64,000 nucleotides of DNA from contig JADKGX010000001.1 of NCBI GenBank assembly GCA_016722065.1, positions 1,922,001-1,986,000 of the forward strand, given 5' to 3'. Shown in pieces: positions 8,499 to 16,424 of the stretch; position 1 is the stretch's first letter; the number at the start of each line of letters is the position of its first letter. The notes under the pieces were generated by a model that did no database searches, was not told the DNA's origin, and saw only the letters and a program-made list of their open reading frames with translations. Source of the stretch: Planctomycetota bacterium (GTDB lineage Bacteria > Planctomycetota > UBA8742 > UBA2392). A program made the position numbers and the translations under genes.

Positions 8499-9530
8499 CT
8501 AGCCACCGAAATCGGGCTGCAAGCCGTCCATGCGGGCTACCTTCTGGATCAGGTCCTCTACGCGGCAGGAGTAGCCCCATTCGTTGTCGTACCAGCCGAT
8601 AACCTTGACGAAATTGCCCCCAATCACCTGGGTCAGCTCGGCGTCGAAGATGCAGCTGTGGCTGTTACCGACAATGTCGCTGCTGACCACGGGGTCGGTG
8701 CAGTACTGCAAAATGCCCTTGAGCCTGCCCCTGGCTGCGGCTTCAAAGGCCGCGTTGATCTGGTCCGGGGTCGCGGCTTTGCCAAGTTCCAGGGTCAAAT
8801 CCACAACGCTGCCGTCTGGCACGGGCACGCGCAATGCCAGGCCGTCCAGTTTGCCCGCCAGTGCCGGAATCACGCGGCCCACGGCAAGCGCCGCGCCGGT
8901 GCTGGTCGGAATAATGTTCAAGGCCGCGTGGCGCGAGCGCCGGAAGTCCTTGTGGGGTGAATCCACCAGGTGCTGGTCAGCGGTGTAGGCATGAATCGTG
9001 TTCATCAGCCCGCGTTGAATGCCAAAGGCTTCGTGCAGCACCATCGCCATCGGTGCTGCGCAATTCGTCGTGCAGCTTGCGTTGCTGATGATCGTGGAAC
9101 CCGGCTTGATCACGTGGTCGTTGACGCCCAGCACCACGGTGCTTTCCAGGTCATCTTTGGTTGGCACGGTAATCAGCACGCGGCGCGCACCCTGCTTGAG
9201 GTGCGTTTCCAGTTCGGTGATTTTGCGGAACTTGCCCGTGCTTTCGATGACGTAATCCACGCCCATTTCCTTCCAGGGCAGTTTCGACGGGTCTTTTTCA
9301 GACAGCACCTGAAACGGGTCGCCATCGATCGTCAGGGTGTCGCCGGCCAGGCTGACTTCGCCGGGGTAAATCCCGTGCACGCTATCGAACTTGAAGGCAT
9401 AGGCCAGGGCCTCGGCCGGGGCCAGGTCGTTCACGGCCACGACGTCAAAATGCCGGCGCAGCTTGGCAATGCGCGTGACGGTGCGGCCAATGCGGCCAAA
9501 GCCATTGATGGCGATTTTTGGTGCAGCCAT
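8499..9530 (-). CDS. gap: Type I glyceraldehyde-3-phosphate dehydrogenase
   Basis: 343 aa, normal family length. It oxidises and phosphorylates glyceraldehyde-3-phosphate to 1,3-bisphosphoglycerate with NAD(P) in the cytoplasm (glycolysis/gluconeogenesis). The N-terminal Rossmann motif is INGFGRIGR. The catalytic Cys is in ASCTTNC (residue ~155), and the C-terminal WYDNEWGYS is the family signature. The ATG at 9530 is chosen over a TTG two codons upstream because GGGAG sits 7 bases before it. The gene stands alone, convergent with the secreted-protein gene and followed upstream by the peroxiredoxin gene on the same strand. Confidence 0.97.
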   Translation of the reverse strand: MAAPKIAINGFGRIGRTVTRIAKLRRHFDVVAVNDLAPAEALAYAFKFDSVHGIYPGEVSLAGDTLTIDGDPFQVLSEKDPSKLPWKEMGVDYVIESTGKFRKITELETHLKQGARRVLITVPTKDDLESTVVLGVNDHVIKPGSTIISNASCTTNCAAPMAMVLHEAFGIQRGLMNTIHAYTADQHLVDSPHKDFRRSRHAALNIIPTSTGAALAVGRVIPALAGKLDGLALRVPVPDGSVVDLTLELGKAATPDQINAAFEAAARGRLKGILQYCTDPVVSSDIVGNSHSCIFDAELTQVIGGNFVKVIGWYDNEWGYSCRVEDLIQKVARMDGLQPDFGG

Positions 9531-9650
9531 GGGCAACTCCCTGTGTCTGGTGTTCGGGCGGATCAGCGAACATCAAGTGCTCGGTGCGTAAGGACATTGT
9601 ACCGATAACGAATCCGAAAGCCCGGGTTGCACGCCGGGCTGTCCAGCGGC

Positions 9651-9688
9651 AAGAAAAGGGCCCCCGCCGTGGCGGGGGCCCTTTGTTC
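9651..9688 (-). terminator. Rho-independent terminator after the peroxiredoxin gene
   Basis: An 11-bp perfect GC stem (9658-9668 with 9671-9681, loop of 2) is flanked on the minus-strand 3' side by TTTTCTT and on the other side by a T-rich run. It lies just past the prx stop, so it should end prx transcription before gap. Confidence 0.85.
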
Positions 9689-9698
9689 AAGCATCAAA

Positions 9699-10289
9699 CT
9701 ACTTGCCGGTCTTGGCCAGATAGGCGCCGGTGCTGGCGGCTGTTGGCTTCATGGCTTCCTTGCCTTCGTTCCAGTTGGCCGGGCAGACTTCGCCGTGCTT
9801 CTGGGCGTGCTGGAAGGCCTTGATGATGCGCAAGGTTTCGTCCACGCTGCGGCCCACGGCCAGGTTGTTGACGGTCTGGTACTGCAGCACGCCTTCGCCG
9901 TCGATCAAGAACAGCCCGCGCAGGGCCACGCCACCGCCTTCCAGCAGCACGCCGTAGTCGCGGCTGATGTTCTTGGTGATGTCCGCCAGCATCGGGAACT
10001 TCACGCCGCCCAGCCCGCCTTTGTCGCGCGGGGTGTTGTTCCAGGCCAGGTGGCTGAACTTGCTGTCTACGCTGGCGGCGATGACTTCGACGCCAAGTTT
10101 CTTGAACTCGTCCAGGCGGTCATTGAAGGCCACAATTTCCGTCGGGCAGACAAACGTGAAGTCGAGCGGGTAAAAGAACAGCACGACCCACTTGCCCTTG
10201 TAATCGGAAAGCTTGATGTCCTTGAACTCGGTGCCGATCACCGCGGTGCCCGCGAACTCGGGCGCTTTGGAAGCAACTTGCACGGCCAT
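9699..10289 (-). CDS. 2-Cys peroxiredoxin (AhpC/Prx1 class)
   Basis: 196 aa. It reduces hydrogen peroxide and organic hydroperoxides using thioredoxin or an AhpF-like reductase. The peroxidatic Cys is residue 48 in DFTFVCPTE, and the resolving Cys lies near residue 172 in GEVCPANW, so this is a typical 2-Cys enzyme. WNNTPRDKGGLGGVKFPMLAD is the usual Prx1 core. AAGGGAA precedes the ATG. No OxyR- or PerR-like gene is nearby. The upstream intergenic region is shared divergently with ndk. Confidence 0.95.
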   Translation of the reverse strand: MAVQVASKAPEFAGTAVIGTEFKDIKLSDYKGKWVVLFFYPLDFTFVCPTEIVAFNDRLDEFKKLGVEVIAASVDSKFSHLAWNNTPRDKGGLGGVKFPMLADITKNISRDYGVLLEGGGVALRGLFLIDGEGVLQYQTVNNLAVGRSVDETLRIIKAFQHAQKHGEVCPANWNEGKEAMKPTAASTGAYLAKTGK

Positions 10290-10481
10290 ATCGTTTCCCT
10301 TTCAAAGGTTATGAATGTTGTCATGGCGCCCTGGGGCGCGCTTTTGGGCTAAACGCCCGGGCCGCGAATGATAATCCGTCTCAATGGCCTCACAAGCCAT
10401 TTGCCAAAAACCGCACCGGTGCGCCCCGTGGCAGGCAACGCCGGGCCAAGATAACGTCCGCGCCCTCAACGGAGACCTGCC

Positions 10482-10952
10482 ATGGCAATGGAACGCACCC
10501 TGATCCTGATCAAACCCGACGGCGTACAGCGCGGCATAGTGGGCCGCATTCTGGAACGGTTTGAAACACGCGGCCTGAAGATTGTCGGCATGAAGCTGAT
10601 GAAGATGACCGACGCGCTGGCAAGCCAGCACTACAAAGACCACGTGGGCAAGGGTTTCTATGCAGGTCTGGTCAAGTTCATGACCTCCAGCCCGCTGGTG
10701 GCGATGTGCGTGGAAGGCCCAAAGGCCGTCGAAGTTGCCCGCAAGATGATGGGCAAGACCTTCTGCACGGATGCCGAGTCCGGCACGATTCGCGGCGACT
10801 TTGGCATTTCACGCGGCATGAACCTGATTCATGGCAGCGACAGCCCCGAAAGCGCCAAGCGCGAACTGGGTCTGTTCTTCAAGCCAGAGGAGTTGTTTGA
10901 AATCAGCCGTGCCGGCGACGCCTGGGTGGTCAGCGACGAAGACCGCGGCTAA
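10482..10952 (+). CDS. ndk: Nucleoside diphosphate kinase
   Basis: 156 aa, slightly longer than the usual ~140-150. It transfers the gamma-phosphate between nucleoside triphosphates and diphosphates through a phosphohistidine. The active-site His is residue 117 in NLIHGSDSPESA, and ERTLILIKPDGVQRG is the N-terminal signature. CGGAG lies 7 bases before the ATG. The gene is followed 79 bases later by rsfS on the same strand, so the two may share a transcript. It is divergent from the peroxiredoxin gene. Confidence 0.97.
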   Translation: MAMERTLILIKPDGVQRGIVGRILERFETRGLKIVGMKLMKMTDALASQHYKDHVGKGFYAGLVKFMTSSPLVAMCVEGPKAVEVARKMMGKTFCTDAESGTIRGDFGISRGMNLIHGSDSPESAKRELGLFFKPEELFEISRAGDAWVVSDEDRG

Positions 10953-11031
10953 CCAGGGCCCGAAAAAAAAGGCGCGCATTGCCTTGGGTGGCACGCGCGC
11001 GCAACGTATCTTGAGCCCCGGCCGGCGCAAA

Positions 11032-11403
11032 ATGCCCCGGCCCCGGGCAAGTCAGGGAGGCTTTACCATCGAACCGATCGATCTGGCGCGCCTGGCGCAC
11101 GAAGCCTGCGTAAACACCAAGGCCACGGACATCCGCCTGCTTGATGTAACGGGGCTGACGATCGTTGCAGACTTCTTTCTGATTGCGACAGCCAACAGCG
11201 CGACCCATGCCAGGGCCGTAGGCGAAGCCGTACGCGAAGCGATCAAGGAAAAAACCGGCCGCAACCCGCTGGGCATGGAAGGGCTGGTGGAGGGCTGGTG
11301 GGTGCTGCTGGATTTTGGCGACATCCTGGTCCACGTGTTCCAGGAAGAAGCGCGCAAGTTTTACGCGCTGGACGAAACCTGGGCCGACGCCCAGGTGGTC
11401 TAG
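11032..11403 (+). CDS. rsfS: Ribosomal silencing factor RsfS
   Basis: 123 aa from the ATG at 11032. RsfS (Iojap) binds L14 on the 50S subunit and blocks subunit joining in starvation. Family marks are ATDIRLLDVTGLTIVADFFLIATANS, broken here as TDIRLLDV and ADFFLIATANS, then HARAVGEAVREAIKE, EGWWVLLDFGDILVHVF and REFY-like RKFYALDETWAD. The ATG has no ribosome site. A strong GGGAGG at 11055 sits 7 bases before an in-frame ATC at 11068, which would give 111 aa starting just before the conserved domain. The stop overlaps the stop of the convergent minus-strand gene at CTAG (11400-11403). Confidence 0.9.
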   Translation: MPRPRASQGGFTIEPIDLARLAHEACVNTKATDIRLLDVTGLTIVADFFLIATANSATHARAVGEAVREAIKEKTGRNPLGMEGLVEGWWVLLDFGDILVHVFQEEARKFYALDETWADAQVV

Positions 11404-11693
11404 GCAGCTGATTCCATCAAGGTAACGCTGGTGCCGGCGGGCAATTCGCCGGTGAAGTTGCGCATGGTGATGCGCGCGTTGGCGTGGCCTTCGGTGCCTT
11501 TGGCAAAGCCCACGTTGCTTTCAAAACTGCTGCCGTCGTCCAGTTCAAACATGGCGCGATAGGGCTTCTGCAGGTGCTTGGTCATGCTGAGAAACTCAGC
11601 ATAGCTGATGTTCAAATCCACGTTCAGGATCTTGTTGCCGGGGGTCAGCTCCGTCCACTTCGTTGCCAACACCTTGAACTCTAAAAGCGCCAC
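11400..11693 (-). CDS. Small conserved-looking protein, function unknown
   Basis: 97 aa with a GTG start at 11693, preceded by AGGAG at 9 bases (within the end of the intergenic gap to the next gene). The protein is soluble and beta-rich: NKILNVDLNISYAEFL, AMFELDDGSSFESNVGF, ARITMRNFTGELPAGTSVTL. I do not recognise a family. It is the last of three closely spaced minus-strand genes (13348 to 11400), likely one transcript. Its stop codon is shared in part with the opposing rsfS stop. Confidence 0.7.
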   Translation of the reverse strand: MALLEFKVLATKWTELTPGNKILNVDLNISYAEFLSMTKHLQKPYRAMFELDDGSSFESNVGFAKGTEGHANARITMRNFTGELPAGTSVTLMESAA

Positions 11694-11704
11694 AGTCCGG
11701 TCTC

Positions 11705-12073
11705 CTAGTGTGCCTTGGGTTTGCGTTTGGCCTGGTACTCCTGCACCGCCTTGACGCGTGCGGCTTCTACATCGGCGTCCTGGATACGCCGCAGGGCCAG
11801 GTTGATAAACACCGTCGCGACTTCATCTGGCAGTTCCGACAGTTCCTCAAACAGGTTGTCGTAAAACGCATCCTTGAGAATGCGGCGGGTCACGGTGCCG
11901 TACAGGTCCACCAGCGCGGCGTGATGCTTTTGCAGCCACTGGGCCAGGTCGGCATCCTTGGCGGCGCGGGCGGCCTGGACGCGGTCACGGCTGAATATGA
12001 ACGCCAGGGCGCCTTCATCCAGTTTCAGGTACTGGCTGTCCAGAAATGCGTCGGTGAAGTTGGTTCCGGCCAT
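11705..12073 (-). CDS. Small alpha-helical protein, function unknown
   Basis: 122 aa, predicted mostly helical and soluble: TDAFLDSQYLKLDEGALAFI, AKDADLAQWLQKHHAAL, DAFYDNLFEELSELPDEVATVF, then a basic tail KRKPKAH. No family was recognised. It lies 11 bases upstream of the 97-aa gene, so the pair is almost certainly co-transcribed. Upstream, the terminator-like hairpin at 12135-12158 separates it from the coiled-coil gene. No good ribosome site is visible before the ATG. Confidence 0.65.
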   Translation of the reverse strand: MAGTNFTDAFLDSQYLKLDEGALAFIFSRDRVQAARAAKDADLAQWLQKHHAALVDLYGTVTRRILKDAFYDNLFEELSELPDEVATVFINLALRRIQDADVEAARVKAVQEYQAKRKPKAH

Positions 12074-12134
12074 GGGCGGGACTTTAGCAGCGTGTCAGGA
12101 TTTGGGATTTCAAAATTCGGCCCGCCAGAAACAA

Positions 12135-12158
12135 ACCCGGCCCCAAACGGGGCCGGGT
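12135..12158 (-). terminator. Hairpin terminator downstream of the coiled-coil gene
   Basis: A 10-bp GC-rich stem (12135-12144 with 12149-12158, loop AAAC) is followed on the minus strand by TTTGTTT. It lies just past the stop of the 390-aa coiled-coil gene. Confidence 0.7.
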
Positions 12159-12175
12159 CAGATGCCCATGAATGG

Positions 12176-13348
12176 TTACTTGCCCTTGAGCTTTTTGAGG
12201 GCCGCCAGCGCGCCGGCTGCCTTCTTGCCGCCGTCTTTGTCTTTCTGCTTCGCGGCGTCCATGTTGCCCAGGTTCGATTCCACGTCGTCCAGCCCGCGAA
12301 ACGCGCTGTTGATCATGACCGAGCTTACGTTCAGCGATTCTTCAGCGCTGACAGTCTCCTTCATCAGGCCGGCGTCGCTGAACTTCTTGGACAGCGAACC
12401 TTCAATCTTGCTGACGATTTCGCTGATATCGCCGCCGCCCATGCCGCCGCCGCCCTTGGCCATCATTTCCTGCATGGCCGACAGTTGCGCCTGCAAAGCC
12501 TCCGTGTTGGCAGTACCTGCGGCCACGGTTTTCTGGGCCAGGTCGTCGCGCAGGGCCGAGATTTCGGCCTTCAAGGCCTTGGCGTCGTCTTCGCTGCGTG
12601 ATTTGACGCTGTCGCGAAAGCTGGTGGCCAGGTTGTCGAACTTGCCTGACAGATCGGTGCGGAAGTCCTGAAGCGCCTTCATGATCGCGTCTGTCGTGGC
12701 GCCGTTGCGGTTCTTTTCCTGCTTTTCCAGCAGGGATTCCATCTTGGCTACGGCTTGTTCAACGGCCTTCTTGGTGCCTTCTTCGCTGACGGCGGCACTT
12801 TGGCTGCCGCCCGTGGCCAGCGTGGCCTTGAGGTCGTTGAAGTGGTCTTCCAGCAACTGGGCCTGCTGCTCAACCATCATGCCGCGGGTCATGTCGGCGC
12901 TTTGGGACTTGCTGGCCTGGTTGATCATGAAGGCCTTCAGCTCAGCGATTTCGTCGCTGACCTGCTGCATCTGCACGCTGTTGGCGGCGGGTGCGGCGGC
13001 CTGGGCGTTGGCTTGCTTGGTCATCTGCTCGCGCATCTTGACCAGCTCGCCTTGCAGTTGGCTTTGTTGCTCGGACTCTTTCTTTTGCTCTGCGAACAGG
13101 CGTTTGAACTCGGACATGGAATCGGCAACGATCTGGGCCTTGTCGTCCTTGATCGTCTGGATGTTTGCGTCTTCCATCCGGGTAATGATGTTCGTCACCG
13201 CCTGCGAGATCAGGTCATTGATCTTCTTGGCGTTGATGACGTTGACCTTCTTCATGCCGCGTTCTTTGAACGCGTCAATGTCGACCTGGCGCGTCTGCGC
13301 CTTGATCAGGTCTGCGTAGTCAACGTTGGCTTGCTCAGTGTCTGCCAT
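12176..13348 (-). CDS. Long coiled-coil cytoplasmic protein, function unknown
   Basis: 390 aa without a signal peptide or membrane helix. Most of the protein is alpha-helical with heptad-like spacing: INAKKINDLISQAVTNIITRM, SEFKRLFAEQKKESEQQSQ, KKAVEQAVAKMESLLEKQEKN. A glycine island (KGGGGMGGGD) lies at about residue 305, and the tail is rich in Lys and Ala (KKAAGALAALKKLKGK). Such a protein could be a scaffold or filament former, but nothing in it names a family. AGGG lies close to the ATG. It is upstream of the two small unknown genes but is followed by its own hairpin. Confidence 0.75.
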   Translation of the reverse strand: MADTEQANVDYADLIKAQTRQVDIDAFKERGMKKVNVINAKKINDLISQAVTNIITRMEDANIQTIKDDKAQIVADSMSEFKRLFAEQKKESEQQSQLQGELVKMREQMTKQANAQAAAPAANSVQMQQVSDEIAELKAFMINQASKSQSADMTRGMMVEQQAQLLEDHFNDLKATLATGGSQSAAVSEEGTKKAVEQAVAKMESLLEKQEKNRNGATTDAIMKALQDFRTDLSGKFDNLATSFRDSVKSRSEDDAKALKAEISALRDDLAQKTVAAGTANTEALQAQLSAMQEMMAKGGGGMGGGDISEIVSKIEGSLSKKFSDAGLMKETVSAEESLNVSSVMINSAFRGLDDVESNLGNMDAAKQKDKDGGKKAAGALAALKKLKGK

Positions 13349-13473
13349 AAGCCCTGCCGTTGTTAACCGTCAACGCCCGAATTCCGCGGCGAAGCCGTGC
13401 ACAGAATCGAGGGTTACAATCGACGCAATTCAAGCACTTTACGCGGGTTGAGACAAGTCGCTACCCTGCTGCA

Positions 13474-14460
13474 ATGCCAATTGCTCGAACGCTACTCTTG
13501 CTTGCCATCACACTTCTGTCACCCACCTTGTGGGCAGAAACCACCACATTATCGGCCAAAGGGCTCACGGAGTCGCTGAAAAACCCGGACCTTCTGCTTT
13601 TGGCCGGTGACCCCAAGCTGGAAACGGCCCGCAAAGCCGTGGCCGACATGCTGTTCAACCAGCCCTCGGCTGCGGAACTTGAAAAGTTTCACGCCCGTCT
13701 GGCCAACCTGGCCCGGCACCGCGATACCCGTGTGGGGCGTCTGTTTTTTACCGCGCTGGCGGCTGTACCGGCAATCCAGGGCGTGGCCACGGACGCCAAG
13801 GGCGCTTCGCTGGTCTGCACATTTGAGCTGGCACTGGGGTCGGGCGCGCAGGTGCGTGTGGCCTGGGTGCGCGTTGGTGCCGACTTTCTGATTTCAAATT
13901 TCGCCGTCGAAATCACCGGCAATGCGGGGGCGCTGTTTGCCTCTGCTGCGCCCTACTTTGCATCGGGTGAGCCTGACGCGCGGGTGCTGCAAGCCGCCGA
14001 GCTGGACTACCTGCTGGGTCGCGACACCAGCGAACGCACCAGGCTGGAATCCGAACGCCAGCCCTTTGATTTTGATGCCGCACTGAAACAGCGTTTTGAG
14101 ATCAAGGCCGGGGACCCCGCCGCGCTGCTGCAATCGCTGACCGACGCACTGAAGCCGGAAACGCCAGCCAAGGACCGCGCAAGCCTGGTAAGCCGGCACC
14201 TGGCCACGCCCGAAGACCGTGCTGCCCTTGCCGCGCAAGCCCAGGATGCCGAACTGTGGAAGCGCATTGCAGAGCAACTGGCCGTGCTGCAAACCAGACC
14301 GATTGCCGACAGCGCGCCGCTGCGCGCGGGGGCAACGATTGAAATCAGTCAGCAGGAAGCATCGGGCAGCAGCAGCGGCTGGAAGGTCTCCCGCCTTGAA
14401 AACGGAGAGCTGGGGCTGTCGGCGGAAACCATGGGGGCGTCAGATGCAACGGGCAAGTGA
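13474..14460 (+). CDS. Secreted protein of unknown function
   Basis: 328 aa from ATG 13474, chosen over the upstream ATG at 13360 because it starts directly with a signal peptide (MPIARTLLLLAITLLSPTLWAETT, cleaved after WA). The mature part is helical and acidic (ARKAVADMLFNQPSAAELEKF, LLGRDTSERTRLESER, DALKPETPAKDRASLVSRHLA) with a Ser/Gly-rich end. No family was recognised. Its last codons overlap the start of the pterin dehydratase gene by 17 bases, implying translational coupling. Confidence 0.75.
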   Translation: MPIARTLLLLAITLLSPTLWAETTTLSAKGLTESLKNPDLLLLAGDPKLETARKAVADMLFNQPSAAELEKFHARLANLARHRDTRVGRLFFTALAAVPAIQGVATDAKGASLVCTFELALGSGAQVRVAWVRVGADFLISNFAVEITGNAGALFASAAPYFASGEPDARVLQAAELDYLLGRDTSERTRLESERQPFDFDAALKQRFEIKAGDPAALLQSLTDALKPETPAKDRASLVSRHLATPEDRAALAAQAQDAELWKRIAEQLAVLQTRPIADSAPLRAGATIEISQQEASGSSSGWKVSRLENGELGLSAETMGASDATGK

Positions 14461-14728
14461 CGCAGAAATCGCGACTGCACTGCAAACGCTGCCCGGCTGG
14501 AAGCTGGAATCGGGCGTGCTGGCCCGGGCCCTTCAGTTTGCGGATTTTCGGGCCGCCTTTGGCTTCATGACCCAGGTGGCGCTGCTGTGTGAAAAGCAGG
14601 ATCACCACCCCGACTGGACCAACGTTTACAACCGTGTCGAGATTCGCCTGAGTACCCACGATGCCGGCGGCATCACGCGCCGCGACTTCAAGCTGGCCCA
14701 GGCCATCAACGAGATAAACAAGCCCTGA
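14444..14728 (+). CDS. 4a-hydroxytetrahydrobiopterin dehydratase (pterin-4a-carbinolamine dehydratase)
   Basis: 94 aa, the usual size. It dehydrates 4a-hydroxy-tetrahydropterin, recycling the pterin cofactor of aromatic amino acid hydroxylases, and is sometimes tied to molybdopterin metabolism. The signature is intact: FMTQVALLCEKQDHHPDWTN with catalytic HHPDW, then YNRVEIRLSTHDAGG and TRRDFKLAQAIN. The ATG at 14444 gives the family-typical N-terminus (DAEIATALQTLPGW) and lies inside the previous gene. No phenylalanine hydroxylase gene is in the window. Confidence 0.93.
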   Translation: MQRASDAEIATALQTLPGWKLESGVLARALQFADFRAAFGFMTQVALLCEKQDHHPDWTNVYNRVEIRLSTHDAGGITRRDFKLAQAINEINKP

Positions 14729-14744
14729 GCCGCCACACAATGCA

Positions 14745-15485
14745 CTATCGAATCAGGTGCTGCATCGGGCCCTGGCGCAGCAGTGTGACCGGGTCAGGCA
14801 CCAGGGGCGCGGTTTCCAGCAGGTAGGCTTCGGCGTGGGCGCAGCCGGCTTTGAGACCAAAGCCGGCGCTAAGGCTGAAGAACTGGTCCAGAAAGCCGGG
14901 CTTGCTCATGCGCGTCAGGGGCTTTCCGTCTTCTTCAACGACTGTCTGGAACTGGCTGTGGTAGGCCAGGATTGCTTTCTGTTTCGCCTCCAGTACCAGG
15001 CTGATGTCGACATAGAAGCTGGGCTCAAAGTGCCGGCTGTAGCGGGCGTGTACCAGCCTTGTGACGCGGTGCGGGGCTTGTTCGGTGTGGTAGCCCTTGA
15101 GGGCGGCAAAGTGTACGGCCTTGCGGGCCAGGCGTGCCGCGGCTTCGTGATCAGGGTGGTGGCAGGTGAAGTAGGGGGCAATCACCACGGCCGGGCGCAG
15201 CGTTCGCAACTGCTCCACGACCACGCGCACGCTTTGGTCGTCGTCGTGCAGGTGTCCATCGCGCAGGCCGGCAAAGGCCACTTGCGCGCCAAGGATGGAA
15301 GCGGCTTGTTCGGCTTCCGCCTGACGGGTTTCGGGGGTGCCGTGGGTGCCCATTTCACCGCGTGTCAGGTGCAGAATGCCGGTGGCATGTCCCTGCTGGT
15401 GCGCCAATGCCAGCCACCCGCCGCTGGTCATTTCGACATCGTCGGGATGGGCGCCGATGGCCAGCAGATCAAGTGGCTGAGTCAT
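14745..15485 (-). CDS. PIG-L family deacetylase, BshB1-like
   Basis: 246 aa. PIG-L/LmbE zinc deacetylases remove acetyl from GlcNAc conjugates. The zinc motif is IGAHPDDVE, with a second metal ligand in CHHPDHEAA. The order LTRGEMGTHGTPETRQAEA, HLHDDDQ, AYHSQF and FLDQFFSL closely follows BshB1, which deacetylates GlcNAc-malate in bacillithiol synthesis. BshA and BshC are not in the window, so the bacillithiol role is an inference from sequence style; mycothiol-type or another substrate is possible. It is 42 bases from the downstream BtuF-like gene on the same strand. Confidence 0.85.
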   Translation of the reverse strand: MTQPLDLLAIGAHPDDVEMTSGGWLALAHQQGHATGILHLTRGEMGTHGTPETRQAEAEQAASILGAQVAFAGLRDGHLHDDDQSVRVVVEQLRTLRPAVVIAPYFTCHHPDHEAAARLARKAVHFAALKGYHTEQAPHRVTRLVHARYSRHFEPSFYVDISLVLEAKQKAILAYHSQFQTVVEEDGKPLTRMSKPGFLDQFFSLSAGFGLKAGCAHAEAYLLETAPLVPDPVTLLRQGPMQHLIR

Positions 15486-15527
15486 GGTTGCATTCCAGGG
15501 CCAGAACGTGTGGTGCGCAACGGCAGC

Positions 15528-16400
15528 TTACCACGCGCATAACGCGGACAAGCGGCCCAATGCATCCACGGTGCGGGTGCCTATCCAGACAAAATCCTGC
15601 CCACTGCAGATGCGCAGTCGGCCGCCCGTTACGGCACTCATTTGCGGAAACTGCTGGCGCCAAAAATCGAGGTCCTTTTCCTTGAAGGCAAAGGGCTCGT
15701 CGGGAAACAGCAGGATATCCGGTGCAAGCGCCGCGATATCGGCGGGCTCTACCTTCACGTAACGGTCGGGGTCAGCCTTGAGCACGTGGTTGCCGCCCAG
15801 GACCTCGATCAAGTCGCCGGCATAGGTCTGGCTGCCCACGGCCATCCAGGGATCCTTCCAGATGAAAGCCACCACGCGCGGCCGCGCACTGGGGCGCGGC
15901 TTCAGGCGCAGCTCGTTCTGCTGTTGCAGGTCCTGGGCACGCAAGTGCAGCGCTGCCAGTGCGCGAACACCCTGGCGCACCAGCGAATCAGCGGCTTGTT
16001 CGCGCGCAAACATGCGGCCCAGTGTGGATACCAGCGAAAGGCCTTCCTCTACCGTAGTGGCGTAGTCCACGTACACCGCAAGACCGTGCTCGCGCAGGTG
16101 CAGGATGTCCTGGCGGCGATTCTCTTCCTTGTTGGCCAGCACCAGGTTCGGCTGCAGCGCGATCACCCGTGCCAGGTCGGGGTCTTTGGTGCCGCCCACC
16201 TTTTCGATCACCTGGACTGCCGGACTGGGCGAGATGCAGTAGCGCGTTCGGCCCACCAGGCTGGCTTGGGCACCCAGCGCAAAAATCGATTCCGTGGTGG
16301 ACGGAACCAGGCTGACAACGCGTGCCGGGGGCGCGTCGATTTCGATTTCCGTGAACGTGAAGTCGGTAAGCTTCATGATTTTCGGGGCGCCCATCCGCAT
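15528..16400 (-). CDS. BtuF-like helical-backbone metal/cobalamin receptor without signal peptide
   Basis: 290 aa with the type III periplasmic-binding fold of BtuF/FepB: RVVSLVPSTTESIFALGA, YCISPSPAV, VGGTKDPDLARVIALQPNLVLANKEENR, then DLIEVLGGNHVL and PDILLFPDEPFAF. These match cobalamin-binding receptors. It has no signal peptide or lipobox, so either it is cytosolic or export uses another route; no permease (BtuC) or ATPase (BtuD) is nearby. An alternative start is ATG 16376 (MKLTDF). It sits between the FGE-thioredoxin gene and the BshB1-like gene on one strand. Confidence 0.85.
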   Translation of the reverse strand: MRMGAPKIMKLTDFTFTEIEIDAPPARVVSLVPSTTESIFALGAQASLVGRTRYCISPSPAVQVIEKVGGTKDPDLARVIALQPNLVLANKEENRRQDILHLREHGLAVYVDYATTVEEGLSLVSTLGRMFAREQAADSLVRQGVRALAALHLRAQDLQQQNELRLKPRPSARPRVVAFIWKDPWMAVGSQTYAGDLIEVLGGNHVLKADPDRYVKVEPADIAALAPDILLFPDEPFAFKEKDLDFWRQQFPQMSAVTGGRLRICSGQDFVWIGTRTVDALGRLSALCAW

Positions 16401-16424
16401 CGTCTTGCCTGCCTGGCACCGTTG

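Noticed and set aside
9651..9688. The strong GC hairpin as a riboswitch of gap
   Set aside because: A perfect stem with a two-base loop followed by a U-tract just after the prx stop is a simple terminator.
14745..16400. The BshB1-like and BtuF-like genes as a bacillithiol or cobalamin operon
   Set aside because: BshA/BshC and BtuC/BtuD are absent and the two functions are unrelated; adjacency alone is not enough.
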